Below are positions 1 through 11,304 of a DNA stretch of 64,000 bases, one piece after another (the stretch's first letter is position 1; each line of letters opens with the position of its first letter). The notes beneath the pieces are model-generated. The model had not been told where the DNA came from, ran no database searches, and saw only the letters and a list, made by a program, of their open reading frames with translations. The translations under genes and the position numbers were made by a program. This DNA comes from Liolophura sinensis (lineage: Eukaryota; Mollusca; Polyplacophora; Chitonida; Chitonidae): the NCBI RefSeq assembly GCF_032854445.1, contig NC_088306.1, positions 1,674,501 through 1,738,500 of the forward strand, written 5' to 3'.

Positions 1-84
1 AATACCTGCACAATAAAACAATTGCAAAGAGGGAAAAAAACAACAATAATATAACTTTCAAAGTTTCAGTTATGTTTTTTTATT

Positions 85-415
85 AAGTCGTGCTCAGGAG
101 TGAGTAAGTGAATGCTTGGGGTTTAGCATCGTACTTAACAAGTTTTCAGTCATGTGAAGACGAAGGAATCCTTTGAGTGCATGTAATGTGCCTCCTTGTT
201 GCAGGGCGCATTTCCACCGCTCTTTTATCTAGTGCTGCTTCACTGAGACGCCTTACCGAAGGCAATAAGCCGCCCCGCCCGAGCCATTATACTGATACGG
301 GTCAACCACTTGTCGCACTATCCCCTTCATGCTGAACGCCAAGCGAGGAAGTTACAACTCCCTTATTTTAGGTCTTAGGTGTGACTCGACCCGGGATTGC
401 TCACGAAGCGGGTCC
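85..415 (-). repeat. SINE family B copy, minus strand
   Basis: This matches, in reverse complement, the copy at 21855-22215. Shared blocks include the reverse of TTAAGTACGACGTTAAACC near 130-145, the GCCTTACCGAAGGCAA block near 250-270, and GGGTCAACCACTTGTCGCAC near 299-318. The tRNA-like head is truncated or degraded at the right end (about 400-415). It is a tRNA-derived, non-autonomous retroposon. Edges are approximate. Confidence 0.6.
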
Positions 416-487
416 TGCTCAGGAAATAATTGACCAATACACACTGATATCATGCGCACAAGATCTTTGTTGAATCGTTTGCACGAT

Positions 488-565
488 TTAGTAAAGAGTG
501 AGTGAGTGAGTGCTTGGGGTTTAACGTCGTACTTAACAATTTTTCAGTCATATGACGACGAGATT
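488..565 (-). repeat. SINE family B 3' end fragment
   Basis: A GAGTGAGTGAG run is followed by GCTTGGGGTTTAACGTCG and CATATGACGACGAG. These are the tail blocks of the element at 85-415, so this is a second, short tail fragment in the same orientation. The following 570-1169 holds no gene that I can support. Confidence 0.5.
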
Positions 566-1169
566 TAGTAAAGATGTAGTGCGCATGACATATCTGATTG
601 ATTCTATTGGTCATACATCACGTGCTCTCGACAGCATTATTAGATCATGCGCACGAAATCTTTACTGAATCGTGCGTCCTGGTCATACCACCTTTATGGG
701 AAACTGGCTTAGCATTAAATGCCCCAACAACGGGTAAGGTACCCAGATAGTACACTTCGCTGGGTTCCATATGGGCGTGATCTGGGCATCTGGGCTCGGG
801 TTTGCCCAGGTATATCCCATGGGTATAATACAGGAAATTTCCAGTTTTTTTCCCATTAATGTCCCATATGGGTCCCTTATGGGTAACATGTGGGTAAAAA
901 GATAACATTTTCCCACGTTCAGCTCATATAGGACCCACACAGGTAAAGCCATTTAATTCTCACGTGATTTTGTGTACATGGGGCCCATATTGGCCCCATA
1001 TACTTAAAATCATGTGAAAGTATATTTAATTCTAAATAACAATTATTCCATTATTGCATAAAATTAAGTATAAGTGGGATTTCCAGGAAAGTTCATTACC
1101 AATGCTTTCACTTGTCAACGAGTTTACTCGGGGTACTACTGTCCGGGTTCCTGCACCCATGAAAGTGTC

Positions 1170-2760
1170 AGACGTTGTACAAGTTACATGCAATCAATCC
1201 ATTAGTGTATCAATCTATCTCCGAGTTTGCGGAACAAAGGATAAAACTACCATTTTGTAATTTGCCTGCCTGGAACCCTCAGGACACAAGAGATAGCCGA
1301 CAATTAGCCGGATGTTTGAAGGTCTATCGGTCATCAAATGCTTGAGACTCACGCGGGGATCAGTAATTGACGATGATTTATCAAGCTGTCCGAGTCAAAC
1401 CACGAGCTATCTCTAGTGAGATTTCATGCAACGTCGGGCATGGAAATACAGTAACGATTGGTCTGGAGCACCTACATTAGCTGGTGAAAACGACATAGAG
1501 TACCAGACACAGTCCTTCCATGATCATGAGTGGATCACAGGTCTGCTTGTCCCCGGCTTGATGAAATGAAGCGATGTATGGCACTCGATTGGCGGCTACC
1601 GCAGACTAACGCTTCTTGAAGACCATGTCCTCCGCCATTGTGGTGTGTATATGGCCTCAGACCCCTATTACGTTTGCATAAACGACAATGTTAACGTTTA
1701 GTGCTAAATCTCAGCCCCTAACATTCCGTGGCCAATAAGCTTTGGTGCCTACCTTGACCAGTCTGTGAGAAAGCAGCCATAAAAATCTTGACATAGGTTG
1801 ACCGTCAAAATCTGGACAATTTCCAGTATTTTAATGCCAAGCATGCGCCTGTACATTTAAAATGGCCACCTGAGAGCAAAAAAGAAAAAATACACAGAAT
1901 TACATTCGTAATTCCCTCCCGAAAAAACAGAATTTGTAATGGGGTAGTGAATCTGTATCTGTAAGTCGGAAATCTCGTCAGCATAAGATGTCAAATGTCC
2001 AATGCTGTGTAGATAAAGGTCTCCCTAAAGTAAATGCTGAGCTATATACTATACTATACACTGAGCTCCGTGAGGTTAGAACGCCAGCGCATCACAATTA
2101 CCCAGAAGCCTCTCACCATTGCAGTCGCTGTGAGTTCAAGTCCAGTTCGTGCTGGCTTCCTCTCCCGCTGAACGTGAGAAGGCCTGCCAAAAACACCCGG
2201 GGTCTGTTCGGTATCCTCCCACCATAATGCTGGCCGCCGTCATATAAGTGAAATATTCTTGAGTACGGCTTAAACACCTATCAAATAAATAAATCAATCA
2301 AATTCCTTTTAAAGCTTCTTGGCGAATGGCTGCATGGTTGGATCATGCCCTCAAACACACAGAGAAATGGTGGAAAAAAGTTAGGCTCCACAGGTACTAC
2401 ACACACATTTGTCATGCAGTTATAGAGTTAGGCATAGAATAAACAACAAGGACCCCATACCTTCGAATTATTCACACGCAAGCACACATGCGTGGAGACC
2501 TCGGGACATACAACAAAGCCCCGTTTTCTCTGGCAGGTATGGTTATGTCAACCAAATCATACATGTACATAATTATTTTCATACAACAGACCGAGTATAC
2601 TTTTCCATTACTTCCTTTGATCGCCTTATTTACCAACTTCTTAACTGGAGGTTCTGAAGAGCCGATAAGGCAGCCTGTAAAAAGAAATATTGAATTGGTT
2701 GTTCACTGCCTTGAAAAGTTTAAGTTCGTATCCGTCATAGTATACTCTCTCCAAAATGAT
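1170..2760. repeat. Segment duplicated at 19150-20760
   Basis: Several blocks recur in the same order about 18 kb away. AATTGACGATGATTTATCAA (1363) pairs with 19351. AATGCTGTGTAGATAAAGGT (2002) pairs with 19890. ACATGCGTGGAGACCTCGGG (2486) pairs with 20526, and GTTATGTCAACCAAATCAT (2542) with 20584. Identity is moderate and there are indels, so the duplication is old. No coding frame is conserved between the copies. The family-A SINE at 2060-2300 sits in this copy only. Confidence 0.55.
2060..2300 (+). repeat. SINE family A copy
   Basis: A tRNA-derived SINE. The B-box-like stretch GTGAGTTCAAGTCC lies near 2130, followed by GTGCTGGCTTCCTCTC, a CCTCCCACCATAATGCTGG block, AAGTGAAATATTCTTGAGTA, and an A-rich CAAATAAATAAATC tail. 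The same blocks recur at more than a dozen places in the window. Confidence 0.7.
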
Positions 2761-2974
2761 GGGGAAGTTTGAGAATCACAGGGCCCATCCGTCCATTTGT
2801 CCCATAATAAAATGTGTAGTTTATGTAATCAGACATAAATCTCCTCTCTGCAGTGACAGGTTTTGTTCTAGACCGTTTCAGCGCGTGCACAGAATCTTCA
2901 GTTTGGGATCTAAACCATTTTGTTCTTCTTTTTATGGGTGCTGGACCCAGTCGCTTCTTAGAGTGTCATTTAGA

Positions 2975-3180
2975 ATGTGATTGTCTGTTAAATGTGATGA
3001 CAACACAGCATTTTGAGTAATTCTAAACCAGTGACGTGAACTAAATTAACATCACTGCATTTTTTTTTATCTAACTGTGCTTAAGCCATGGTGCTAGTGG
3101 GCATGTAAATTGATACTAGTTAGGCATTTAAATGAACAGAATAAACCGTGACTGAGGTAAACTGAAAAGAGGCCATATTT
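2975..3180 (-). repeat. Dispersed repeat R1, copy 1
   Basis: The reverse complement shares CACATTTAACATAC-like, GTTGTCATCACATTTAAC-like and TAGTTAGAATAAAACCC-like blocks with copies at 10330-10570, 25300-25534 and 37645-37860. The element is about 200-240 bp, non-coding and of unknown class. The 3181-3860 stretch beyond it holds nothing I recognise. Confidence 0.45.
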
Positions 3181-3943
3181 TACCATGCTCTGGTATTACT
3201 CTCTGTACGTCTATCACACTGTCCTCCCTGCTCTGGTCTTACTCTCTATGGTGTACATCTCCTATAGTAAGGAATGAAAGTTTCTTGATTTCATAAGTTT
3301 TGTATTAGACAACTTCAAGATGTTCACAGTAATGTACTGTTTGTAACATACGCTTTTCCATCGCCTTTCCAAAAACAATGGCTCTTTGACAAAGAACCTG
3401 GATCCCCTAAATACTTGTTGTTTGACTACCCTAAAAGACCTAAAATTTCGTCCATGGTTACGTTGCTCATTTTTCCAGATTCTGGGAGTATTGATGTTGG
3501 AAAGAAGCTTTGAGAGGAGTACCTTGACTATATGTCACGGATAACTTCTAATTGTGACGGAACTGAGATTTCTGAAATTTCTTTCACAAATATTTAAACG
3601 CATTACACGAGATTCCACCAAAAGGAAATTAGGCTTCATATAGAACATTGAAACACTCTTCGTAATGTACCAGATTAAGGAAGAGTAACACGTAAACACG
3701 GAGCATAGAAGTTGCAATGTTTGAACTCCTCTCACGGTTATGGAATATGACAAAAGAAGAAGAAGAAGAGATATGCAGCTGTACACATTATTATCTTATG
3801 ATGTTGGGTAGTATTTGGCCAACTAAGTTCGGTACAACTTGACTCAAGTCTGGGGCGGCTTAGTAACGATACCATTTGCCCAGTTGCCCTGTCGTTCCAT
3901 AACACGTTAATGGCAGAGCGGGCCCTCCGTGAGCGTGTTGGTT

Positions 3944-4143
3944 NNNNNNNNNNNNNNNNNNNNNNNNNNNNNNNNNNNNNNNNNNNNNNNNNNNNNNNNN
4001 NNNNNNNNNNNNNNNNNNNNNNNNNNNNNNNNNNNNNNNNNNNNNNNNNNNNNNNNNNNNNNNNNNNNNNNNNNNNNNNNNNNNNNNNNNNNNNNNNNNN
4101 NNNNNNNNNNNNNNNNNNNNNNNNNNNNNNNNNNNNNNNNNNN
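3944..4143. other. Assembly gap of exactly 200 N
   Basis: This is a run of N of round length. The 20-odd bases before it (CTCCGTGAGCGTGTTGGTT ending at 3943) are repeated directly after it (4147-4166) with one nearby C/T difference, so the flanks overlap or the gap lies in a tandem duplication. Confidence 0.98.
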
Positions 4144-4385
4144 GGCTCTCCGTGAGCGTGTTGGTTGGCCTGTCAGCGCTGCGCAATGACCCCGAGGGCT
4201 TCCCACCAATGCGGTCGCTGTGAGTACTAGTCCATCTCACGCTGGCTTCCTCCCCAGTCGTTGAAGGTCTTCTAGCAACTCACGGATGGTTGTGGGTTTG
4301 CCCGGAGCTCTGCCCGGTTTCCTCCCAGCATAATAAGTGAAATATTCTCGAGCACGGCGTAAAGCACCAAGCGAATACATAAATA
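4144..4385 (+). repeat. SINE family A copy beside the gap
   Basis: It carries GCGGTCGCTGTGAGTACTAG, CACGCTGGCTTCCTCC, GGTTTCCTCCCAGCATAATA and AAGTGAAATATTCTCGAGCA, followed by an A-rich tail. The GGTTGTGGGTTTGCCCGG block is intact. 4386-5281 is AT-rich and I see no gene or named repeat in it. Confidence 0.7.
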
Positions 4386-5281
4386 CAAAAATTGCTTACC
4401 TAGCGACAACCAAGCCCAGCGATTTAATATGCCGACAGAACAGGTTCTTCTTTCCTTTGCTTTATTTTGTTACATTTTTTCCGTATAATAAAACATTTGA
4501 GCCAGGAGCTTTTTATGAGTGAGATTTATTGTGGCTGTTCGTACGATCTGTTCGTTTTCTAATCACCTATGATCTGATTTCTCTGAGAAAGATTAGCTCA
4601 ACATATGTAATAAATGCAGGTAAGTCTAACTTGAGTAAATTGTATATACTATCTCAGTTTCAATAATATAAATGAACAGTACCCATTCCCTCAAACTAAA
4701 CGTTTTGGTCTTCTACACACCGGTTCTGACCAGTAAATGCTTGTACTGTGTTAACTAAATATTTTTTATGTCCTGAAAACTCATAGTGATGTATGTAACA
4801 GTAGGAGATAAGTATAGTGATGCTGATAATTTAAGGTGGTGAAAACATAAAAGTTACATAAAGTTTTGATAAAAGAGCGCAAAAGGTTAGTTGCAAATTT
4901 GGTCTTCAATATTGTTTTTTTTTTAAAGAGCATTAGACACTTAAAGATATTTTTGTATGGTGGGTATTTGAGACCTCTTCTTGGTATATATTGTTTTTAC
5001 TTAATAATGTTATAAATGAAGATGAAACAATCGTTTAATAAATATATTGGCAATAAAATTCATGTTTACATTTTAAAAATATTCATAAATATTGTCATAA
5101 TTCAGACTAAATGCGTGGTTTTGACATAAACAAAACAGTTACACTGAAATAATTTGATTAGACATGTATCAGATCCATAGTTAAAAGAATATTTTGCAAA
5201 GACAATATATACCAGGAGGTGGTTTCAAGTATCATCATAGTATCAGCCTTATCATTACGCAAGAGGATAAGCTGAATACCA

Positions 5282-6076
5282 ACTGGTTTCCAGCTGTAAG
5301 TGTGATGGGGAATTTAGCCAGGGGTGTCGCTACTACTCCCTGCCTAAACAACGATATCACGGATGTCTAGACTGGTTTCCAGCTGTAAGTGTGATGGGGA
5401 ATTTAGCCAGGGTGTCGCTACCACTCCCTGCCTAAACAACAATATCACGGATGTCTAGACTGGTTTCCAGCTGTAAGTGTGATGGGGAATTTAGCCAGGG
5501 GTATCGCTACCACTCCCTGCCTAAACAACGATATCACGGATGTCTAGACTGGTTTCCAGCTGTGTGATGGGGAATTTAGCCAGGGGTGTCGCTACCACTC
5601 CCTGCCTAAACAACGATATCACGGATGTCTAGACTGGTTTCCAGCTGTAAGTGTGATGGGGAATTTAGCCAGGGGTATCGCTACCACTCCCTGCCTAAAC
5701 AACGATATCACGGATGTCTAGACTGGTTTCCAGCTGTAAGTGTGATGGGGAATTTAGCCAGGGGTATCGCTACCACTCCCTGCCTAAACAACGATATCAC
5801 GGATGTCTAGACTGGTTTCCAGCTGTAAGTGTGATGGGGAATTTAGCCAGGGGTGTCGCTACCACTCCCTGCCTAAACAACGATATCACGGATGTCTAGA
5901 CTGGTTTCCAGCTGTAAGTGTGATGGGGAATTTAGCCAAGGGTATCGCTACCACTCCCTGCCTAAACAACGATATCACGGATGTCTAGACTGGTTTCCAG
6001 CTGTAAGTGTGATGGGGAATTTAGCCAGGGGTGTCGCTATCACTCCCTGCCTAAACAACGATATCACGGATGTGTA
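5282..6076. repeat. Nine-copy 89-bp tandem array
   Basis: Units start at 5282, 5371, 5459, 5548, 5633, 5722, 5811, 5900 and 5989. Most are exactly 89 bp, with one of 88 and one of 85 (loss of AAGT at about 5563). Copies are nearly identical, differing mainly at GGTGTCGC/GGTATCGC. Because 89 is not a multiple of 3, each unit shifts the frame and short ORFs of about 61 codons stop every two units, so it is not coding. Each unit has TGGTTTCCAG followed two bases later by GTAAGTG, an acceptor-like and donor-like pair. It ends 260 bp before the galaxin-like start codon. Confidence 0.95.
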
Positions 6077-6335
6077 GACTCGGTTTCAGCGGTTAAGGCA
6101 GCTTTACTGTCTTAAAAATATCTGATTTCACAAAGGTATGTGCTTGTGACATTAAAATTTCGCAATATATAGAACCGGTTTTACACAAAGACTTTTGTTC
6201 TCAAAGGCGTTATCTGTCCTAGATTTCCCCGTGTCTCCCACATTTGCCAGAGATTTCTCAACGCACACAACGTCTATCACACTTGCCAGAGACAACCCAA
6301 CCTCCGTACAAGTTTTTACCCCTCAGCTTATCATC

Positions 6336-9300
6336 ATGGTCAGTGTTAGACATCAGGGGGTTGGCCTGGTGATATTCGCCTTGAGTTTGTCCAGTCTGGA
6401 TGCAGGTAGGCAACTAGGACATATTTTTTGCGATGGGTACTTTTCATTGTTCATTTTTTGTATTTTGACCGCAGGATAGATTATTACAATATCAAACTAA
6501 AACTGCATTCAGCTATATGCCTTCCAAGCGGTCTGTATACACAGTTTTCAGCGTCAGCTCTCTAAAACTTCCCACTTTCTCCCATCACAGACCGTTCAAA
6601 TCTATGAGAAACAAAATCTGTACGAGCAAAAAGTAGGCGTAATACATATTAAATAATAAACTAACCAAACGAGTGAATTGCGGGTAACATGACGTCATGA
6701 TCTTGAATCTGGTCTAATTTGTTTCCCCTGCAAGATATACTTACGTCACACATTGCCATCAAAAATCGAAAATTTGCAATTTTTCTCCATATTTGTAGGT
6801 CACGTGACAGAAAATTAATACAGCTGTAAAGTTCAAAATTGCTGAGTGGAAGGGACTATATATGTACTGTATGTGTGCTGAAACTCTGTGAGCTGTCTTA
6901 ATAAATACAGGATATACAGTGCTTCAAAATTTGACAAAAGACCGGGCCAATTTTCTATATATTGACACATTTTCCAAGTGTATGTGTATATAATGCATAT
7001 ACACTATGTTCTTGTCTAGGATGAATGTAGAAATATTGTAGGTATGCCCCCTGAGAGTTTTACGTTCTGAACCCGAATCCGGTCTTTTTTTTCCTGCGGT
7101 CTATATTTTTGTCGCAAACTGCGATCAAATTGCCAAAAATCTCTATTTCATCCATTTTTACATGTCACGTGTCTAAAAACTGTTACAGCTGTAAAGGTGA
7201 AAATAACTGAGTGCAAAGCACAGTACATGTACTCTGTGTTGGAAACGGTTGATCTGTGTTAAACGAAAGGGGACTTGAACGCTTCAAATATTGCCTAAAG
7301 GTCGATTTACTCCGCTTGACACATCTACATACAAATCATATACAGTGTGCTTACAATGCACTAATGGCTACGAAGAATGTAGGCCTTCTAATTAAGTTGG
7401 TTATGTATCTATACATGGACACCATTAAGGTAACCCAAATTGACACCGTATAGGCTGGCAATACCGGTTTAAACCCCGGCATCGCTGCTTTAGCAGCTAT
7501 GTTTTTTGTTTGTTTTTTTTTTCTTAATGTTTTTTTGTCATAACCTGAAAACTATACCAAGTACAAAAACAACTCTTATAGATTTGTAATTCGAACGTCA
7601 AGCAGTTCTTAACAGTGTGTTTATTTAATAATTTTTTTACGCTTAACCTATTTTTAAGCTAATTTCATTTGTCAGTTACAACACAACTTGCATACCAAAC
7701 AAAACATTTTTGTGCAGTATAGGTACGGCGATCCACCTAAAACTTGCAAGTTAATTTTCATCCAAAGATCACTAGCCCATTTGCGGAAAAAGATAGTTTA
7801 ACTTTGTCAATAAAATTCAAAATGGCTACTAAATCACGTGACTGGCCAAACAGTATTAACCGTCAAAAGCTGCTTGATACGTTGGCCATTAAAGATGTTG
7901 TTTTTTCTACCTTTACCTTTACCTTTACCGGTTTTAGAGATATTACTATTTTAGGAGCTAACTATAAAAGAAATAACAAGTTTTTAAACGCATTTTAATG
8001 GCAAAACCATCGGCTTACACATTTCTCGACCGATTTCCATCAAACTTTTAATCCTAATACCCCCAGCAATCTTCTACATACCTATTAATCATCAATGCAA
8101 TCCGATCAGCGGTTCGGGAGAACAAGTTTTTCTTAGATTTCCATACTGCTCCAATATTGCCGAAAAGTGGGTCACAAGTGGGTAAAGTTTTACACTCCAG
8201 CATGTAGCCCAAGCGATTGGGTAATAAACATGTGTAATAAAATTAACAGCTGTAAAAACGGAAAAAAACAGCTGTCAGAGCAGACAAAAATAGTCTGATC
8301 GAGAACAAAGGTCTAATAAGTCATTTAAGTAGCATGTCAAGTAATTTTCTTCATTTACAAGTACCTGTTGTAAACAGAAAAATACCAGATGTTACAACTC
8401 TTTAGTACGATGTTTCAAAACACAATGTGTCGTATTGTCAAGGGAAATAGCTCAAGGGCTAAAAGCCCACTTGGAAGCCTTCGATGTCTCCTTCCCCTAA
8501 AGCAGTGATCTCGTTTTAACTGTTGAGGCTATGGTCGAACCAGCTCCCGATGTTTCCACTCATGCAGCCAGTAATGGGGCCATTCAGATACTTGTCTAAA
8601 GGCAGGCGTTTTCTAATTAAAACATCAAAAACTATTAAACAAAGACATCCGCATGTTTACGCTGTTTATTTATTTCACTGACCACAAAGTCCAGATTGTT
8701 TCACAACTGAACATTGGTACTTTGTCAATGAAATCGAGAGTTTTGATCTGTCCTTTACGTTAGGCGGTTTGCCAGATTGTGTGAGGCGGGTACATGTAGC
8801 CCCAAAGCTTGAAAACCTTGAACATATCCGCCATATGGCGTTTTTTCGAATCTGTCTTGTAAACAGAACGGATGAAATCTTATGCATATACATGTTTGAA
8901 GAGCGTTTTGTTTTCATAGGTGTGTAAAAGTCAAAACCAATAATTCTTTATTCATATTCGTATGTTGTTTTTGTTTCCTGTAGGATCTTGTGGAACATCT
9001 TCCTACAATCCAACTTTTAACATCTGCTGCAAAGGGGTTATCAAGCCTAAGGGCTTTAATGGGGCCTGCTGTGGCACCAACGTGTATGACTCCAAGTGGA
9101 ACATATGTTGTAACGGCATCATCCGGTCTAAGGGCTTTAATGGGGCCTGCTGTGGCACCAAGGTGTATGACTCCAAGTGGAACATATGTTGTAACGGCGT
9201 CATCCGGTCTAAGGGCTTTAATGGGGCCTGCTGTGGCACCAAGGTGTATGACTCCAAGTGGAACATATGTTGTAACGGCGTCATCCGGTCTAAGGGCTTT

Positions 9301-9558
9301 AATGGGGCCTGCTGTGGCACCAACGTGTATGACTCCAAGTGGAACATATGTTGTAACGGCGTCATCCGGTCTAAGGGCTTTAATGGGGCCTGCTGTGGCA
9401 CCAACGTGTATGACTCCAAGTGGAACATATGTTGTAACGGCGTCATCCGGTCTAAGGGCTTTAATGGGGCCTGCTGTGGTACCAACGTGTATGACTCCAA
9501 GTGGAACATATGTTGTAACGGCGTCATCCGGTCGAAAAGCCTAAACTGGACCTGTTGA
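6336..9558 (+). CDS. Secreted galaxin-like di-cysteine repeat protein (2 exons)
   Basis: Joined from exons 6336-6405 and 8984-9558; 213 residues after the start methionine. Exon 1 encodes MVSVRHQGVGLV followed by a hydrophobic stretch ending in SSLDAG, a signal peptide, and ends in GCAG|GTAGG. Exon 2 follows TTTCCTGTAG|GA. The split codon G+GA is glycine, so the phase fits exactly. The mature part is a tandem of a 27-residue unit of the form NVYDSKWNICCNGVIRSK plus GFNGACCGT, with two CC pairs per unit. Spaced CC pairs with a YD between them are the hallmark of galaxins, secreted matrix proteins first found in coral skeletons and present in other invertebrates. The units are almost identical even at silent sites, so the exon has been homogenised recently. 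A matrix or defence role is inferred; the exon structure and signal peptide are read directly. A decayed copy of exon 1 lies at 18736-18808. Confidence 0.8.
6700..7385. repeat. Diverged tandem duplication inside galaxin-like intron
   Basis: Two adjacent copies of roughly 330-360 bp. Paired blocks are GTCACGTGACAGAAAA (6800) with GTCACGTGTCTAAAAA (7164), TACAGCTGTAAAG in both (about 6822 and 7183), and GAATGTAG at the ends (7022 and 7375). Divergence is substantial and no frame is conserved. The rest of the intron (7386-8983) holds a short CTTTAC repeat near 7910-7930 and nothing else I recognise. Confidence 0.5.
9000..9535 (+). repeat. 81-bp coding repeat of the galaxin-like exon
   Basis: About six units of 81 bp; AACATATGTTGTAACGGC starts at 9100, 9181 and so on at exact 81-bp steps. 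Differences are single bases (AACGTG/AAGGTG, ATC/GTC). The first unit, near 9000-9050, is diverged and acts as the unhomogenised edge. The antisense strand is open for 295 codons across the array, which is a by-product of repeat length, not a gene. Confidence 0.95.
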
Positions 9559-10329
9559 CAGTACCAATCATTGATGCCTACTGCTGTTTGCTCAACAATA
9601 TTAAAATTATTGATACGTATGCACATTGAAGAAAAATTCCTGTAATACATTGCTTGAATTCTTGGGCTCTGTCCTAAATAAACTTTGTTCTGGTTTGCAT
9701 TCAGTTTTACATTTGTATATTTCAGAGGTGTTTGCCTCACTTCAAAAATACATAAATGCACATACAAAGCTCGATTTATTGCGGGATCAAAACAGTCTAC
9801 CAGCAAATATGTATCCACTCTCTTAACGAAGGCACTACAAGTCATGTAAGAGTAGGTCTTGCTGTGCAACTGCAAACATTCAGGCGTCAACTGTATGTGG
9901 ATTCGTAAAAAAAATCCAAACGTATCACAGAAAAACTAGACTCAAATACACGTAGCGTATAAGTACATCTGTACTTGGGATTTCTCCACTTTCTATACTA
10001 CTAACCCTCAGACGAATTTAATAGAAAGAGTTTCATCCCTAACTGTTTCGGTGTTTACTAAAACCGGTCACCGCAATATTAAAATCAAAGGCAACAAAGC
10101 CTTATTCAGTTCCACATTATACAAAAAGGTTACTATTACGGCCTACGGATGTTTCACTAAACGTTACATTGACGATCTGCAAGATTTAAACAATCCATAT
10201 GTAGCAAACGGCTATGAAAGTTATTTACCCACCTTAACTGGATTTAAAGGAAACCACAGATGGAGACTCTCCAGATGGTACATCTCATTTGTACGAAGGC
10301 CAAAACGGGTTCCTCTCTTGAAGACTTTA

Positions 10330-10570
10330 CACCAGGCATGGTTACGTCAGTCAGGGTTTTACTCTAACTGTTCACGTAAATGCATGAATAGTGGTAACCC
10401 ACAGCCCCCACACCTTCCTCACCCCCAGCGCCATGGCTTGAGCAGAAATAGGTAAAGAAAAATTTAATGATGCTAATTGCAATTCATTAGATGTCACTGA
10501 CCTAGAATTAATCAAAATGCTGAGTTGTCATCACATTTGACGTACAATCACATTAAAATAATGCAAAGGG
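10330..10570 (+). repeat. Dispersed repeat R1, copy 2
   Basis: It contains AGGGTTTTACTCTAACTGTT, GTAAATGCATGAATAG, TGCTGAGTTGTCATCACATT and ACATTAAAATAATGCAAAGG, matching 25300-25534 block for block. The overlapping reading frame at 10051-10455 is not supported as a gene, because its end lies in this repeat. Confidence 0.55.
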
Positions 10571-10711
10571 ATAGGCATAATCACGGTAAAAAAAATGTAA
10601 GTTATAGAAAAGTCAAAATATTTCCAGCAATGAGACGACAATAAATTGTCCGCATATCAACAATATCTTCAAATGTAAGGAAAATATATCAGTATTTTAC
10701 AGAATCTATGT

Positions 10712-10820
10712 GTCGAATCAGACATTCGTATACCAGCCGTCAACCAACGTGGACGTTCCATGTTAATAATGACATACACAATTCACAAAGCGACGTTTAA
10801 CACAAACCAGCAAATAACAG
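10712..10820 (+). repeat. Dispersed repeat R2, copy 1 (partial)
   Basis: GAATCAGACATTCGTATACC, GGACGTTCCATGTTAATAAT and CGACGTTTAACACAAACCA match the longer copies at 15996-16290, 16935-17410 and 48893-49150. Non-coding. 10821-11304 is otherwise empty. Confidence 0.5.
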
Positions 10821-11304
10821 CCACATTGGAAATTTTTCAATTATATCGTGTGGAGAACAAGTTGAAAAGAGGAGCCACTAAATGGTATTCGATAGAATGA
10901 GAACACCAAAAATGAAACAAAAGAAGACGAACATGTTTAAACAACAGCTAAAAAGAACCAAGCCTTAATTAAAACTCGAAAACCACAAGATTCTTGTATA
11001 TATATTCAATATATATCTGATTTAAATAAACTGACGGCCAAAAGAAACTTTACCACTCATAATTTGAAATTTAATAAAAGTTTCCAGCGAATTTGGTCTG
11101 CCTAACCCATTAAAAATCAGAATCAAAAGCATATTCCCATATGGGGAAAGCTACATGTAAGCTCATACCAATCCGTTGGGAAAGAAAGAGAAATGTTCCA
11201 AAACCACGTGACTCGTGCACGTACTGAAACAGGAAGATCAAAAGTGTAAAAGACGTTAAAGCCAGTATGTCAGACTTGCACAGTGTTTAAAAAACACCGT
11301 AGTG

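Noticed and set aside
5282-6076. CRISPR-like array (also considered for 21135-21632)
   Set aside because: Whole units repeat without unique spacers, and the genome is eukaryotic.
5625-6077. Cysteine-containing 61-codon peptides in the 89-bp array
   Set aside because: 89 bp shifts the frame each unit and a stop follows every two units. The repetition of identical peptides reflects the array only.
9003-9890. 295-codon minus-strand frame over the galaxin-like repeat
   Set aside because: The sense strand has the signal peptide, correct splice phase and di-cysteine pattern. The antisense frame is a shadow of an 81-bp repeat.
10051-10455. 134-codon plus-strand frame
   Set aside because: Its 3' part lies in dispersed repeat R1 and no motif or splice support is seen.
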